Below, in pieces: positions 16,546 to 25,988 of a stretch of 64,000 bases of DNA (positions are counted from its first letter, which is position 1; each line of letters starts with the position of its first letter). A model generated the notes under the pieces. The model worked only from the letters and a program-made list of their open reading frames with translations. It had not been told where the DNA came from and did not search any database. A program made the translations under genes and the position numbers. Origin of the DNA: Rhodobacter sp. SY28-1 (GTDB lineage Bacteria; Pseudomonadota; Alphaproteobacteria; Rhodobacterales; Rhodobacteraceae); NCBI RefSeq assembly GCF_005222785.1, contig NZ_STGH01000001.1, positions 372,001 through 436,000 of the forward strand, given 5' to 3'.

Positions 16546-16594
16546 CAAATTCCTTGAGGAAGGAATTTGTCAAAAATCTTGCTTAAGATTTTTG
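16546..16594. repeat. Repeat family C copy 1: two adjacent perfect hairpins
   Basis: Two stem-loops in tandem, one base apart. The first has 10-bp arms CAAATTCCTT and AAGGAATTTG around GAGG. The second has arms CAAAAATCTT and AAGATTTTTG around GCTT. Both are perfect. A similar tandem pair lies at 27579-27622 and shares the CAAATTCCTT arm. It lies between the two saccharopine dehydrogenase genes. Confidence 0.8.
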
Positions 16595-16622
16595 GGTTCT
16601 GGGGGCAAAGGGGAGTGAGAGC

Positions 16623-17774
16623 ATGACGATCCATTGGTGCGGCACGGGGCTGTCGTCGATTCCGGGGCTGCGGCGGCTGATCGAGGCGGGGCATCCAGTC
16701 GTGGTCTGGAACCGCACGGTCGAGAAGGCCCGCGCCGAGGTGGGCGACCTGACGCAGGATGTCCGGGCGTTTTCGCTTGAGGCGCTGGGCGCGGCGTTGA
16801 AGCCAGGTGACATCGCTGTGTCAATGCTGCCTGCGGACCAGCATGTCGGGATCGCCAAGCTGTGTCTGGAGAAGGGCGCGAATTTCTGTTCGTCGTCCTA
16901 CATCGCGCCCGAAATGCGGGAACTCGACCAGGCCTTCCGCGAGGCGGGGCTGGTGTCGATCAACGAGGTCGGGCTGGACCCCGGCATCGACCACCTGATG
17001 GCGCATGATCTGGTGGCGCGGTATCGGGCCTCGAAAGCCTATCACAACGACAACGTGCTGAGTTTCACCAGCTATTGCGGCGGGGTGCCGAAAGAGGCGA
17101 ATGCCTTCCGCTACAAGTTCAGCTGGGCCCCGGCGGGGGTGCTGAAGGCTTTGCGGTCGCCCTCGCGCAGTTTGCGGCATTTCACCGAGCTGCGGGTCGC
17201 GCGGCCCTGGGATGCGATCAGCCGGTATGATGCTCCGCTGCCGCAGCCGGAGAGTTTCGAGGTTTATCCGAACCGCGACAGCTATCCGTTCATGGACGAG
17301 TACCGGTTTGAAAAGCACTGGAAGGTCAAGGACTTCGTCCGGGGCACGATCCGGCTGAACGGCTGGGCCGATGCCTGGGCGCCGATTTTCCGCGAGATCG
17401 AGGGGCTGGAGGGGAAACCCCTGGCCGAGATCAACGCGGCACTGGAAGCCCGGGCGGCGGCTCTCCTCAAGGACAACTCCTATGCCGAGGGTGAGCCGGA
17501 CCGGGTGGTGCTGTTCGTGGCGCTGAAGGCCGAACGCGACGGCAAGCCGGTGTTCCACGAGACCTGGGCGATGGATGCCTGGGGCGATGTGCGTGGCACG
17601 GCGATGGGGCGGCTGGTGTCGGTGCCGGTGTCGCTGGCAATCGAGGCGGTGCTGGCGCGGGAAATCCCGGCGGGGGTGCATGGCGCGCCGCATGACCCGA
17701 AGCTTTTGGCGCGGTGGCTGGATCAGGTCGGGCATCTGGCGCAGTTCCTGCGGCGCATCGACCATCTGGCCTGA
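16623..17774 (+). CDS. Saccharopine dehydrogenase family protein (LYS9-like, glutamate-forming)
   Basis: A 383-residue saccharopine dehydrogenase-family reductase. The N-terminal Rossmann domain opens with HWCGTGLSSIPGL, a diverged glycine motif. The family core is NEVGLDPGIDHLMAHDL and SFTSYCGGVPKEAN, matching the enzyme that releases glutamate and 2-aminoadipate semialdehyde from saccharopine. With the LYS1-like gene upstream it would complete a two-step lysine catabolic route. A double-hairpin repeat sits between the genes, so they may not be on one undivided transcript. Confidence 0.87.
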   Translation: MTIHWCGTGLSSIPGLRRLIEAGHPVVVWNRTVEKARAEVGDLTQDVRAFSLEALGAALKPGDIAVSMLPADQHVGIAKLCLEKGANFCSSSYIAPEMRELDQAFREAGLVSINEVGLDPGIDHLMAHDLVARYRASKAYHNDNVLSFTSYCGGVPKEANAFRYKFSWAPAGVLKALRSPSRSLRHFTELRVARPWDAISRYDAPLPQPESFEVYPNRDSYPFMDEYRFEKHWKVKDFVRGTIRLNGWADAWAPIFREIEGLEGKPLAEINAALEARAAALLKDNSYAEGEPDRVVLFVALKAERDGKPVFHETWAMDAWGDVRGTAMGRLVSVPVSLAIEAVLAREIPAGVHGAPHDPKLLARWLDQVGHLAQFLRRIDHLA

Positions 17775-17862
17775 GGTGGGCCGTTCTTGGTGACAGACGC
17801 CCTGCCCTGTCCTATCATCGCCTGACGACCCGGGAGAACCGGGCAAACGAGCGAGGCAGGAC

Positions 17863-19596
17863 GTGGGCAGCACAAGCAGCACGTCGAAACGATTTGACCG
17901 GCTGGCCGACAGGCTGGCGGTGCTGGCTGCGCGTGGAGCGCGGGCGGCGGGTGGGTTTGTGTCGCAGCCGGAGCCGCGGTCCATCGGCCAGCTGACCCGG
18001 GGGCGACAGCTGGTGCTGGGCAATGTGCTTCTGGCCGGGCATCTGGCCGAAGCCCCGGGCGGGTCGATCTGGGATATCGCGGCGCCGGATCCGGCCTTTG
18101 ACCGGGATGCTCACGGCTTCGGCTGGCTGGACGATCTGGCGGCGCTGGGGACGAAAGAGGCGAAGGCGCGGGCGCAGGCCTGGACTTGGGACTGGATCGC
18201 GAAGTTCGGGGGCGGGCGGGGGCCGGGGTGGACGCCCGACCTTACGGGTCGGCGGATCATCCGCTGGGTGCATCACGCGACGATCCTTCTGAGTGGGCGG
18301 GACAAGGTCGACAGCGAGGCGTTCTACCGGTCGCTGTCGCGGCAATCGGCCTATCTGGCGCGGCGCTGGCGCAGTGCGGCGGAAGGGCTGCCCCGGTTCG
18401 AGGCGCTGACCGGGCTGGTCTATGCCGGAATCTCGCTGATCGGGATGGAGGCGCTCACGGGCCCCGCGACCGAGGCCTTGGCGGCGGCCTGCGAGGCGGA
18501 TGTCGACGCAGAAGGCGGGATTCCGACGCGGAACCCAGAGGAATTGCTGGATGTCCTGACGCTGTTGACCTGGTCCGCCAGCGCGATGAGCGAGGCGGGC
18601 CAGACGGTCCCGCCTGCGGTTCAGGCGGCGATCACCCGGATTGCTCCGGCCTTGCGGGCGTTGCGGCATGCCGATGGCGAGTTGGCCCGGTTTCACGGTG
18701 GCGAGAAGGGAGCGGAGGGGCGGTTGGACCAAGCGCTGGCCTTGGCGGCGGTGCGGGCGGGGGCGACCCCGGCCATCGCGATGGGCTATGCGCGGCTGCA
18801 TGGCGGGCGGACGACGGTGATCGTTGACGCCTCTGCCCCGCCGGGGGGACGGGCGGCGGAGACGGCGCATGCCTCGACCTGTGCCTTCGAGCTGACCTCG
18901 GGGCGGCGGCCGGTGGTGGTCAACTGCGGCTCGGGGCTGTCCTTTGGCCCGATGTGGCGGCTGGCGGCGCGGGCGACGGAGTGCCATTCGGTGCTGGCGA
19001 TGGACCGGGTGTCTTCGTCCCGGCTGTATCCGACCGGCGAGGCGCTGGAGCATCGCGCGCAGGTCACGGCGACGCGGATGACCACGGGCAGCGAGGGGAC
19101 GGACCTGTACCTGGCGCATGACGGCTGGCTGCGGACGCATGGGCTGACGGCAAGCCGCAGTCTGACCCTGAGCCATGACGGGCGGCGGCTGTCGGGGGTG
19201 GAGGCGCTGACCGCGTTGAAGGCCGAGGCGCGAAAGCGGTTCGAGGATGTGATGACCGCGACCGCGATGGCGGCGGGGCGTTTCGCGGTGCGGTTTCACC
19301 TGCATCCTGACGTCGATGCGGCGTTGGACATGGGGGGCGCGGCTGTCTCGATGGTCCTGCGCAGCGGCGAGATCTGGATCTTCCGGTCTTCGGGCGCGGC
19401 GGAACTGGCGCTGGAGCCCTCGGCCTACCTGGAAAAAGGGCGTTTGCACCCCCGTCCCAGCCTGCAAATTGTGCTGCGCGGGGAAGCGCGGGGCTTCGAG
19501 ACACGGATAGGCTGGACCTTGGCGAAGGCAAAGGATACTCCGCTGGCGATCCGGGACCTGGAGGGCGTGGAGCCTGAGGACCCGCTGCCAGACTGA
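17863..19596 (+). CDS. Heparinase II/III family protein
   Basis: A 577-residue protein with an alpha/alpha-toroid N-terminal half (to about residue 310) and a C-terminal beta-sandwich of the heparinase II/III type (VDASAPPGGRAAETAHAS, RRPVVVNCGSG, LYLAHDGWLRTHGL). The family cleaves acidic polysaccharides; the substrate here is not known. There is no signal peptide. It starts with GTG at 17863 and lies 12 bp before purH, an arrangement common in Rhodobacteraceae. The gene usually found before it (rsmB) is not here. Confidence 0.88.
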   Translation: MGSTSSTSKRFDRLADRLAVLAARGARAAGGFVSQPEPRSIGQLTRGRQLVLGNVLLAGHLAEAPGGSIWDIAAPDPAFDRDAHGFGWLDDLAALGTKEAKARAQAWTWDWIAKFGGGRGPGWTPDLTGRRIIRWVHHATILLSGRDKVDSEAFYRSLSRQSAYLARRWRSAAEGLPRFEALTGLVYAGISLIGMEALTGPATEALAAACEADVDAEGGIPTRNPEELLDVLTLLTWSASAMSEAGQTVPPAVQAAITRIAPALRALRHADGELARFHGGEKGAEGRLDQALALAAVRAGATPAIAMGYARLHGGRTTVIVDASAPPGGRAAETAHASTCAFELTSGRRPVVVNCGSGLSFGPMWRLAARATECHSVLAMDRVSSSRLYPTGEALEHRAQVTATRMTTGSEGTDLYLAHDGWLRTHGLTASRSLTLSHDGRRLSGVEALTALKAEARKRFEDVMTATAMAAGRFAVRFHLHPDVDAALDMGGAAVSMVLRSGEIWIFRSSGAAELALEPSAYLEKGRLHPRPSLQIVLRGEARGFETRIGWTLAKAKDTPLAIRDLEGVEPEDPLPD

Positions 19597-19608
19597 CAGG
19601 GGTGTGAC

Positions 19609-21195
19609 ATGACCAACCTGGTTCCCATCGGCCGCGCGCTGATTTCCGTATCCGACAAATCCGGACTTCTGGACCTGGCGCGGGCGCTGGCGGGGTACGG
19701 GGTGGAGCTGATTTCCACGGGCGGGACGTCGGGCATGCTGCGGGCGGCGGGGCTGGCGGTGCGCGATGTGGCCGAGGTGACTGGTTTCCCCGAGATGATG
19801 GACGGGCGGGTCAAGACGCTGCACCCGAATGTGCATGGCGGACTGTTGGCGTTGCGGGATGACGACGAGCACCTGGTGGCGATGGCCGCGCATGGGATCG
19901 AGCCGATCGACCTGTTGATCGTGAACCTTTACCCGTTCGAAGAGACGGTGGCCCGGGGCGCAGATCATGCGACCTGCATCGAGAACATCGACATCGGCGG
20001 GCCGGCGATGATCCGGGCGGCGGCGAAGAACCATCGGTTCGTGACGGTGGTGACGGACCCGGCGGATTACAGTGCGCTTCTGGACCAGTTGCGGGCGCAG
20101 GACGGCGCGACAAGCATGGTATTCCGGCAGAAGCTGGCATTGACGGCCTATGCGAAGACCGCGGCCTATGACACGGCGGTGTCGACCTGGCTGGCAGGCG
20201 AAGTGAGGGAGCCTGCGCCGCGCTATCGCAGCTTTGCCGGGCGGCTGGCCCAGACCCTGCGCTATGGTGAGAACCCGCATCAGGCGGCGGCCTTCTACAC
20301 CGATGGCTCGCGCCGGCCCGGAGTCGCGACGGCGCGGCAGTGGCAGGGCAAGGAGTTGTCCTACAACAACATCAACGACACCGATGCGGCGTTCGAGCTG
20401 GTGGCGGAGTTCGCGGGCGCGGCCCCGGCCTGCGCGATCATCAAGCATGCGAACCCCTGTGGGGTGGCAACGGCCGGGACGCTGGTGGAGGCCTATACCC
20501 GCGCCTATCAGTGCGACCAGACCTCGGCCTTCGGCGGGATCGTGGCGTTGAATCAGGTGCTTGACGGGGCGACGGCGGAGGAGATCGTGAAGATCTTTAC
20601 CGAAGTGGTGATTGCTCCGGATGCCACCGAGGAGGCGAAGGCGGTCTTTGCGGGGAAGAAGAACCTGCGGCTTCTGACCACGGGGGCTTTGCCTGACCCG
20701 AAGGCCGGGGGCCTCGCGTTCAAGCAGGTGGCGGGGGGTTTCCTGGTGCAGGACCGGGATAACGGCCATGTGTCGCCTGCCGACCTGAAGGTGGTGACGA
20801 AGCGGGCGCCGTCGGATGCCGAAATGCGCGATCTGATGTTCGCCTGGACGGTGGCGAAGCATGTGAAGTCGAACGCGATCATCTACGTCAAGGATGGCGC
20901 GACCGTGGGTGTCGGCGCGGGGCAGATGAGCCGGGTCGACAGCACCCGCATCGCTGCCCGGAAAGCCGAGGACATGGCCGAGGCGCTGGGCCTGCCCGGG
21001 CCGCTGACCAAGGGGTCGGTCGTGGCGTCAGATGCGTTCTTTCCCTTTGCCGACGGGCTGATCACGGCGGCCGAGGCGGGGGCGACGGCGATCATCCAGC
21101 CGGGCGGGTCGATGCGCGACGACGAGGTGATCGCGGCTGCGGATGAGCGTGGGCTGGCGATGGTCTTCACTGGCCAGCGGCATTTCCGGCACTGA
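19609..21195 (+). CDS. purH: Bifunctional AICAR formyltransferase / IMP cyclohydrolase
   Basis: A 528-residue bifunctional enzyme for the last two steps of IMP synthesis. The N-terminal IMP cyclohydrolase domain ([36 protein letters not shown]) is followed by the AICAR formyltransferase domain with the catalytic KHANPCG and, near the end, [10 protein letters not shown] and [12 protein letters not shown]. Length is as expected. It is followed one base later by lspA. Confidence 0.98.
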   Translation: MTNLVPIGRALISVSDKSGLLDLARALAGYGVELISTGGTSGMLRAAGLAVRDVAEVTGFPEMMDGRVKTLHPNVHGGLLALRDDDEHLVAMAAHGIEPIDLLIVNLYPFEETVARGADHATCIENIDIGGPAMIRAAAKNHRFVTVVTDPADYSALLDQLRAQDGATSMVFRQKLALTAYAKTAAYDTAVSTWLAGEVREPAPRYRSFAGRLAQTLRYGENPHQAAAFYTDGSRRPGVATARQWQGKELSYNNINDTDAAFELVAEFAGAAPACAIIKHANPCGVATAGTLVEAYTRAYQCDQTSAFGGIVALNQVLDGATAEEIVKIFTEVVIAPDATEEAKAVFAGKKNLRLLTTGALPDPKAGGLAFKQVAGGFLVQDRDNGHVSPADLKVVTKRAPSDAEMRDLMFAWTVAKHVKSNAIIYVKDGATVGVGAGQMSRVDSTRIAARKAEDMAEALGLPGPLTKGSVVASDAFFPFADGLITAAEAGATAIIQPGGSMRDDEVIAAADERGLAMVFTGQRHFRH

Positions 21196-21196
21196 A

Positions 21197-21691
21197 ATGC
21201 GACGTTTCTGGATCACCGCGCTTGCGACCTTCGGGATCGACCAGCTGTCGAAGCTGGCAGTCGTGCATGGGCTGGACCTGATGAACCGGCACGAGATCGA
21301 CGTGCTGCCGCCCTACCTGAACCTGCGCATGGCGTGGAACTACGGCGTCAACTTTGGCCTCTTGTCGCACGGGTCGGACCTGGCGCGCTGGGGGCTGATC
21401 GTGCTGGCGCTGGCGATCTCGGCCTGGGTGGTCTGGTGGATGCGGCGCGAGCGGGGGAACACCTGGGCCGAACTGTCCGGCGGCCTGCTGGTGGGCGGCG
21501 CCTTGGGCAACGTGATCGACCGAATCGCCTATGGCGCGGTGGCGGACTTCCTGAACATGTCTTGCTGCGGGATCGAGAATCCCTATGCCTTCAACGTGGC
21601 CGACATCGCGATCTTTGCCGGGGCGCTGGGGCTGGTGATGTTTGCGAAGGGATCGGCAACAGACGGAAAACCCAAGCGCAAGGCGCGCTAA
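21197..21691 (+). CDS. lspA: Lipoprotein signal peptidase (signal peptidase II)
   Basis: A 164-residue inner-membrane aspartic peptidase that removes signal peptides from prolipoproteins. There are four hydrophobic segments. The two catalytic aspartates are in [16 protein letters not shown]. The ATG at 21197 follows the purH stop by one base; an upstream in-frame start at 21143 lies inside purH. The next gene encodes a lipoprotein, a likely substrate. Confidence 0.96.
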   Translation: MRRFWITALATFGIDQLSKLAVVHGLDLMNRHEIDVLPPYLNLRMAWNYGVNFGLLSHGSDLARWGLIVLALAISAWVVWWMRRERGNTWAELSGGLLVGGALGNVIDRIAYGAVADFLNMSCCGIENPYAFNVADIAIFAGALGLVMFAKGSATDGKPKRKAR

Positions 21692-21752
21692 TCCCGCGTG
21701 ACGACCGCGCGGCTTTAGGCTAAGACGAGCAAAAGACGGTTCGGAGGCAGGT

Positions 21753-22283
21753 ATGCGGGCAATGAAAGGCAGGGCGATCATCGCGGGTGCGACGATGATC
21801 ACGCTGGCGGCCTGCGGCGGCAAGGGCGACCCCCAGCTGATGAACTTGCGGTCGGGTCCCGGCCCGGACGAATTTGCCATCGTGCCACCGAAACCCCTGG
21901 AAATGCCGGAAAACCTGGCTGAACTGCCAGAACCGACCCCGGGCGGGTTCAACCGGACTGACCAGAACCCCGAGGCCGACGCGGCAATCGCTCTGGGCGG
22001 CAATCCGAAGGCGGCGGGCGGGATTCCGGCGGCGGATTCGGCGCTGTACGCCCATGCCGGGCGGTTCGGCGTCGATGGCGGTATTCGGGCGACCTTGGCC
22101 TCGGAAGATCTGGAATGGCGGCGCGACAACAACGGTCGCATCCTGGAACGCCTGTTCAATGTGAACGTCTACTACAAGGCCTACCGCAAGTATCGTCTTG
22201 ACCAGCAGGCGGAACTGGCGCGCTGGCGTGCGCTTGGGGTCCGCAACCCCTCGGCCCCGCCGCGCAAGCCTGACGAAGAGTAA
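21753..22283 (+). CDS. DUF3035 lipoprotein (BamF-like)
   Basis: A 176-residue predicted lipoprotein. The signal ends in the lipobox LAAC (cysteine at about residue 22). The PDEFAIVPPKPLEMPENLAELPEPTPGG motif spans residues about 37-64 and is the hallmark of DUF3035, a family tied to the BAM outer-membrane assembly complex of alphaproteobacteria under the name BamF. The start has a good GGAGG site; ATG at 21762 is a possible alternative. It lies between lspA and the M16 pair, a conserved order. Confidence 0.88.
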   Translation: MRAMKGRAIIAGATMITLAACGGKGDPQLMNLRSGPGPDEFAIVPPKPLEMPENLAELPEPTPGGFNRTDQNPEADAAIALGGNPKAAGGIPAADSALYAHAGRFGVDGGIRATLASEDLEWRRDNNGRILERLFNVNVYYKAYRKYRLDQQAELARWRALGVRNPSAPPRKPDEE

Positions 22284-22367
22284 CAAGCGCGTGGCATCGG
22301 CCCGACCGGACTTGATTGTCCGGATGCTGCGCCGCAGTTTCCCTGAAAACCTGATCTGGAGAAGCCG

Positions 22368-23717
22368 ATGCTCGGACGACTTGGCGCTGGCGCTGTGGTT
22401 GCGCTGTCCCTGACGCTGCCCGCCGCCGCAGACGAGCCGGTCACCACCTTCACCCTGGACAACGGGCTGAATGTCGTGGTGATCGAGGATCACCGAGCCC
22501 CGGTCGTGGTGCAGATGATCTGGTACCGGGTGGGCGCGGCGGATGAGCCCCCTGGTCATTCCGGCATCGCGCATTTCCTGGAACACCTGATGTTCAAGGG
22601 GACCGAGAAGGTCGCGCCCAATGCTTTCTCTGGCATCGTCGAGGCGCAGGGCGGCGATGACAACGCCTTTACGTCCTGGGACTACACCGCCTATTTCCAG
22701 CGGATCGCCGCCGACAGGCTGGATCTGGTGATGGAGATGGAAGCCGACCGGATGCGGAACCTGCGGCTGACCGAGGACGATGTGGCAACCGAACGCCAGG
22801 TGATCCTGGAGGAACGCAGCCAGCGCACCGACAGCGACCCGAGTTCCTTGCTGATCGAGCAGATGCGGGCGGCGCAGTACATGAACCATCCCTACGCGAT
22901 CCCGGTGATCGGCTGGCGCCACGAGATGGAGCAGTTGAGCCGCGAGGATGCGCTGTCCTACTATGAACGGTTCTATGCCCCGAACAACGCGACTTTGGTG
23001 ATCGCGGGCGACGTGGAGCCGGAGGCGGTCAGGGCGCTGGCGGAAAAGCATTACGGTCCGCTAGAGCCGTCCGAGGGGATCGTCCCGCGTGAGCGGCCGC
23101 AGGAGCCGCCGCAACTGGCCGAACGCCGGATCGTCTTGGCGGATGAGCGGGTGTCGGAGCCTTACGTCTTCCGCACCTACCTGGCGCCGGAACGTGATCC
23201 GGGCGACCAGAAGACGGCGGCGGCGCTGACCGTGCTGGCCGAGCTTCTGGGTGGCAATGGCCAGACGTCGTTTCTGGCGCGGGAGTTGCAGTTTGACCGT
23301 CAGGTGGCGGTCTATAGCTCGGCCTTCTACGACGGGACCAGCATCGACGACGGCACCTTCGGGATCGCGGTCGTGCCGGCGCCGGACGTCAGTCTTGAGA
23401 CCATCGAGGGCGATCTGGACCGCGCATTGGAGGCATTCCTGAAGGAAGGCCCCGATCCGGCCGCGCTGGAGCGGATCCGGACCCAGGTCCGGGCGGGCGA
23501 GATCTATGCGCGCGACAGCGTCGAGAACCTGGCCAACAGCTATGGCAAGGGGTTGAGCGTCGGTCTGACCGTCGCGGATATCGACGGCTGGGACGAAGCG
23601 CTGTCGGCGGTGACCGAGGCCGACGTGATGGAGGCCGCCCGCATGGTGCTGGACCGGAAGAACGCGGTGACGGGCTGGCTGACCAAGCCGGCCGCCGAAG
23701 GGGAGACCACGGAATGA
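22368..23717 (+). CDS. M16 family zinc peptidase, catalytic subunit
   Basis: A 449-residue secreted pitrilysin-family peptidase. A signal peptide (residues 1-21, ending PAAAD) is followed by the zinc motif HXXEH in HFLEHLMFKG, with the distal glutamate in TEDDVATERQVILEERSQR. The C-terminal half repeats the fold without the motif. The gene overlaps the next M16 gene by 4 bp. Paired M16 proteins with one active and one inactive member form a heterodimer like mitochondrial processing peptidase. Confidence 0.94.
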   Translation: MLGRLGAGAVVALSLTLPAAADEPVTTFTLDNGLNVVVIEDHRAPVVVQMIWYRVGAADEPPGHSGIAHFLEHLMFKGTEKVAPNAFSGIVEAQGGDDNAFTSWDYTAYFQRIAADRLDLVMEMEADRMRNLRLTEDDVATERQVILEERSQRTDSDPSSLLIEQMRAAQYMNHPYAIPVIGWRHEMEQLSREDALSYYERFYAPNNATLVIAGDVEPEAVRALAEKHYGPLEPSEGIVPRERPQEPPQLAERRIVLADERVSEPYVFRTYLAPERDPGDQKTAAALTVLAELLGGNGQTSFLARELQFDRQVAVYSSAFYDGTSIDDGTFGIAVVPAPDVSLETIEGDLDRALEAFLKEGPDPAALERIRTQVRAGEIYARDSVENLANSYGKGLSVGLTVADIDGWDEALSAVTEADVMEAARMVLDRKNAVTGWLTKPAAEGETTE

Positions 23718-25009
23718 TCCGCGCCGTATTCGTCGCCCTGTTCCTGTTGGCGGTTCCGGCCAGGGCCGAGATCGAGATCAAGGAAGTGACCTCGCCCGGC
23801 GGGATCACCGCCTGGCTGGTCGAGGATCACAACATCCCCTTCGCGGCATTGGAGATCCAGTTCAAGGGCGGCACCTCGCTCGATGCTCCGGCCAAACGCG
23901 GGGCGGTCAACCTGATGACCGCGACGCTGGAGGAAGGCGCGGGCGAGATGGACAGCCGCGCCTTCGCCGAAGCGCGTGAGGCGCTGGCGGCGGACATCAG
24001 CTTTGATTCCGGGTCGGATTCGGTAGGCGTCTCGGTGAAGTTCCTGACCGAGAACCGCGACCAGGTTGTCGACCTTCTGCGCGAGGCGCTGATCAATCCG
24101 CGCTTTGACCAGGACGCGGTGGACCGGGTGCGCGAGCAGGTGTTGTCGAACCTGCGGTCGAACGAGAAGGACCCGGGGGCCATAGCGTCGGAACGGTTCG
24201 ACCAGCTGGCCTTTGGCGACCACCCCTATGCCACGACCGGCGACGGGACGATCGAGACGGTGACGGCCCTGACGCGGGACGACATCCTGGCTGCGCACAA
24301 GGGGGCGCTGGCGCGGGATCGGATCTATGTCGCGGCCAGTGGGGACATCACGGCAGAGGAGCTGGGTGTGCTTCTGGACCGGCTGCTGGGCAACCTGCCG
24401 GCGACGGGGGCTCCGCTGCCCCAGGATGCGCCCTGGTTGCTGCCTGCGGGGGTCACGGTGGTCGACTTCCCGACCCCGCAGTCCACGGTGTTCTTCGGCC
24501 AGAAGGGCATCCCGCGCGATGATCCGGATTTCTTCCCGGCCTTCGTGCTGAACGAGGTTCTGGGTGGTGGACGGTTCACGGCGCGGCTGATGTCCGAGGT
24601 GCGGGAAAAGCGCGGACTGACCTATGGGATCGGGACGTATCTCGTGAACATGGATCATGCCGACATGCTTTTGGGCCAGTTCGCCGCGTCGAACGACAAG
24701 GTGGCCGAGGCGATCCAGGTGGTGCGCGAGGAATGGGGCCGGATCGTCACCGAGGGCGTGACGCCGGAAGAGCTGGAGACGACCAAGACCTATCTCACCG
24801 GGTCCTACCCGTTGCGGTTCGATGGCAACGGCCCGATCGCCAGCATTCTGGTCGGCATGCAGATGGACGGGATGCCGCGCGACTATGTGACGACCCGGAA
24901 CGCCAAGGTCGAAGCGGTGACCATGGAGGACATCAAGCGCGTCGCGGCCCGGCTGTTCAAGCCCGATGACCTGCAGTTCGTGGTGGTGGGTCAGCCCGAA
25001 GGGCTGTGA
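23714..25009 (+). CDS. M16 family peptidase homologue, likely non-catalytic partner
   Basis: A 431-residue secreted M16 protein with a signal peptide (residues 1-18, PARAE). The zinc motif is absent: the matching segment is NLMTATLEEG. The substrate-binding arginine-tyrosine pair is kept in EKRGLTYGIG. This is the usual division of labour in M16 heterodimers, where this chain provides substrate contacts. It is translationally coupled to the catalytic partner by a 4-bp overlap. Confidence 0.93.
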   Translation: MIRAVFVALFLLAVPARAEIEIKEVTSPGGITAWLVEDHNIPFAALEIQFKGGTSLDAPAKRGAVNLMTATLEEGAGEMDSRAFAEAREALAADISFDSGSDSVGVSVKFLTENRDQVVDLLREALINPRFDQDAVDRVREQVLSNLRSNEKDPGAIASERFDQLAFGDHPYATTGDGTIETVTALTRDDILAAHKGALARDRIYVAASGDITAEELGVLLDRLLGNLPATGAPLPQDAPWLLPAGVTVVDFPTPQSTVFFGQKGIPRDDPDFFPAFVLNEVLGGGRFTARLMSEVREKRGLTYGIGTYLVNMDHADMLLGQFAASNDKVAEAIQVVREEWGRIVTEGVTPEELETTKTYLTGSYPLRFDGNGPIASILVGMQMDGMPRDYVTTRNAKVEAVTMEDIKRVAARLFKPDDLQFVVVGQPEGL

Positions 25010-25076
25010 CACCGTGTAAGGCGCATTGGACAAGAAGCCCCTTTCGCCGGTCGGACCCTTCGTCTACGAATTTGTC

Positions 25077-25742
25077 ATGCGCTGGACGATCCCCAATTCG
25101 CTGACCGTGCTTCGGCTGCTTGCTGCTCCGGGTGTGGCGATCTTGTTCCTGTATTTCCACCGGCCCTGGGCGGATTGGCTGGCTCTGGCGCTGTTCGTCG
25201 GTGCAGCTTTGACCGATTGGTTTGACGGCTATCTGGCGCGGCTCTGGAAGCAGGAGTCCAAGTTCGGTGCGATGATGGACCCGATCGCCGACAAGGCGAT
25301 GGTGGTGATCGCAATCATGGTCATCACCGGCTACAACGGGATGAACCCCTGGCTGATCCTGCCCGCGACGCTGATCATTTTCCGCGAAGTCTTCGTCGGC
25401 GGCCTGCGCGAGTATCTGGGTGCGAAAAGCGGGCTTCTGAAGGTCACGAAGCTGGCCAAGTGGAAGACCACCGCGCAGATGATCGCGATTGCCGTCCTGT
25501 TCCTGGGGACCGGGCTTGATTACCTGAACGTCCTGGCGCTGGAGGGCATGACGCCCGAGCAGCACCAGGCCGCCGTCGCCGCGGGTGAGGCCGAGGCGAT
25601 CCGCACCTGTGGCAACCGGGATTGCGCGTCCTATGCGAACCTGGTGGGCATCTGGCTTCTGTGGGTTGCGGCCTTCCTGACGGTGGTGACCGGCTGGGAG
25701 TACTTCGTGAAGTCGCTGCCCTTCTTGCGGGAAGACAAGTGA
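25077..25742 (+). CDS. pgsA: CDP-diacylglycerol--glycerol-3-phosphate 3-phosphatidyltransferase
   Basis: A 222-residue inner-membrane enzyme that makes phosphatidylglycerophosphate for phosphatidylglycerol. The CDP-alcohol phosphotransferase motif is visible as DWFDGYLAR, then G, then DPIADK. There are about five hydrophobic segments. I chose the ATG at 25077, which gives the usual MRW-IPN-LTVLRL start; a TTG at 25026 would add 17 residues. The stop overlaps the moaD GTG. Confidence 0.95.
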   Translation: MRWTIPNSLTVLRLLAAPGVAILFLYFHRPWADWLALALFVGAALTDWFDGYLARLWKQESKFGAMMDPIADKAMVVIAIMVITGYNGMNPWLILPATLIIFREVFVGGLREYLGAKSGLLKVTKLAKWKTTAQMIAIAVLFLGTGLDYLNVLALEGMTPEQHQAAVAAGEAEAIRTCGNRDCASYANLVGIWLLWVAAFLTVVTGWEYFVKSLPFLREDK

Positions 25743-25987
25743 TCGACGTGCTGTATTTCGCCTGGGTCCGGGAACGGATCGGGCTTCCGCGGGAGCGGGT
25801 CGAGACTTCGGCTGCGACGGTTGCCGATCTGGTGCAGGAGTTGCGCGGGCGGGAACAGCGGTACGAGGCGGCGTTTGCGGACCTGACCTCGCTGCGGGTG
25901 GCGCTGGATCAGGAACTGGCCTCGTTCGATGCGCCTTTGGCCGGGGTGCGTGAGGTGGCGTTCTTCCCGCCGATGACGGGCGGCTGA
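25739..25987 (+). CDS. moaD: Molybdopterin synthase small subunit MoaD
   Basis: An 82-residue ubiquitin-like sulfur carrier that donates sulfur, as a C-terminal thiocarboxylate, to make molybdopterin. The start is VLYFAWVRERIGL and the end is the required Gly-Gly (PPMTGG). The GTG at 25739 overlaps the pgsA stop (GTGA). It is directly followed by its partner moaE. Its product supports the molybdoenzymes encoded in this same window. Confidence 0.95.
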   Translation: MIDVLYFAWVRERIGLPRERVETSAATVADLVQELRGREQRYEAAFADLTSLRVALDQELASFDAPLAGVREVAFFPPMTGG

Positions 25988-25988
25988 G

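Noticed and set aside
17815-20862. Very long minus-strand open frame opposite the heparinase gene and purH
   Set aside because: It is antisense to two well-supported genes, Arg/His/Pro-rich and without domain similarity; a product of high third-position GC.
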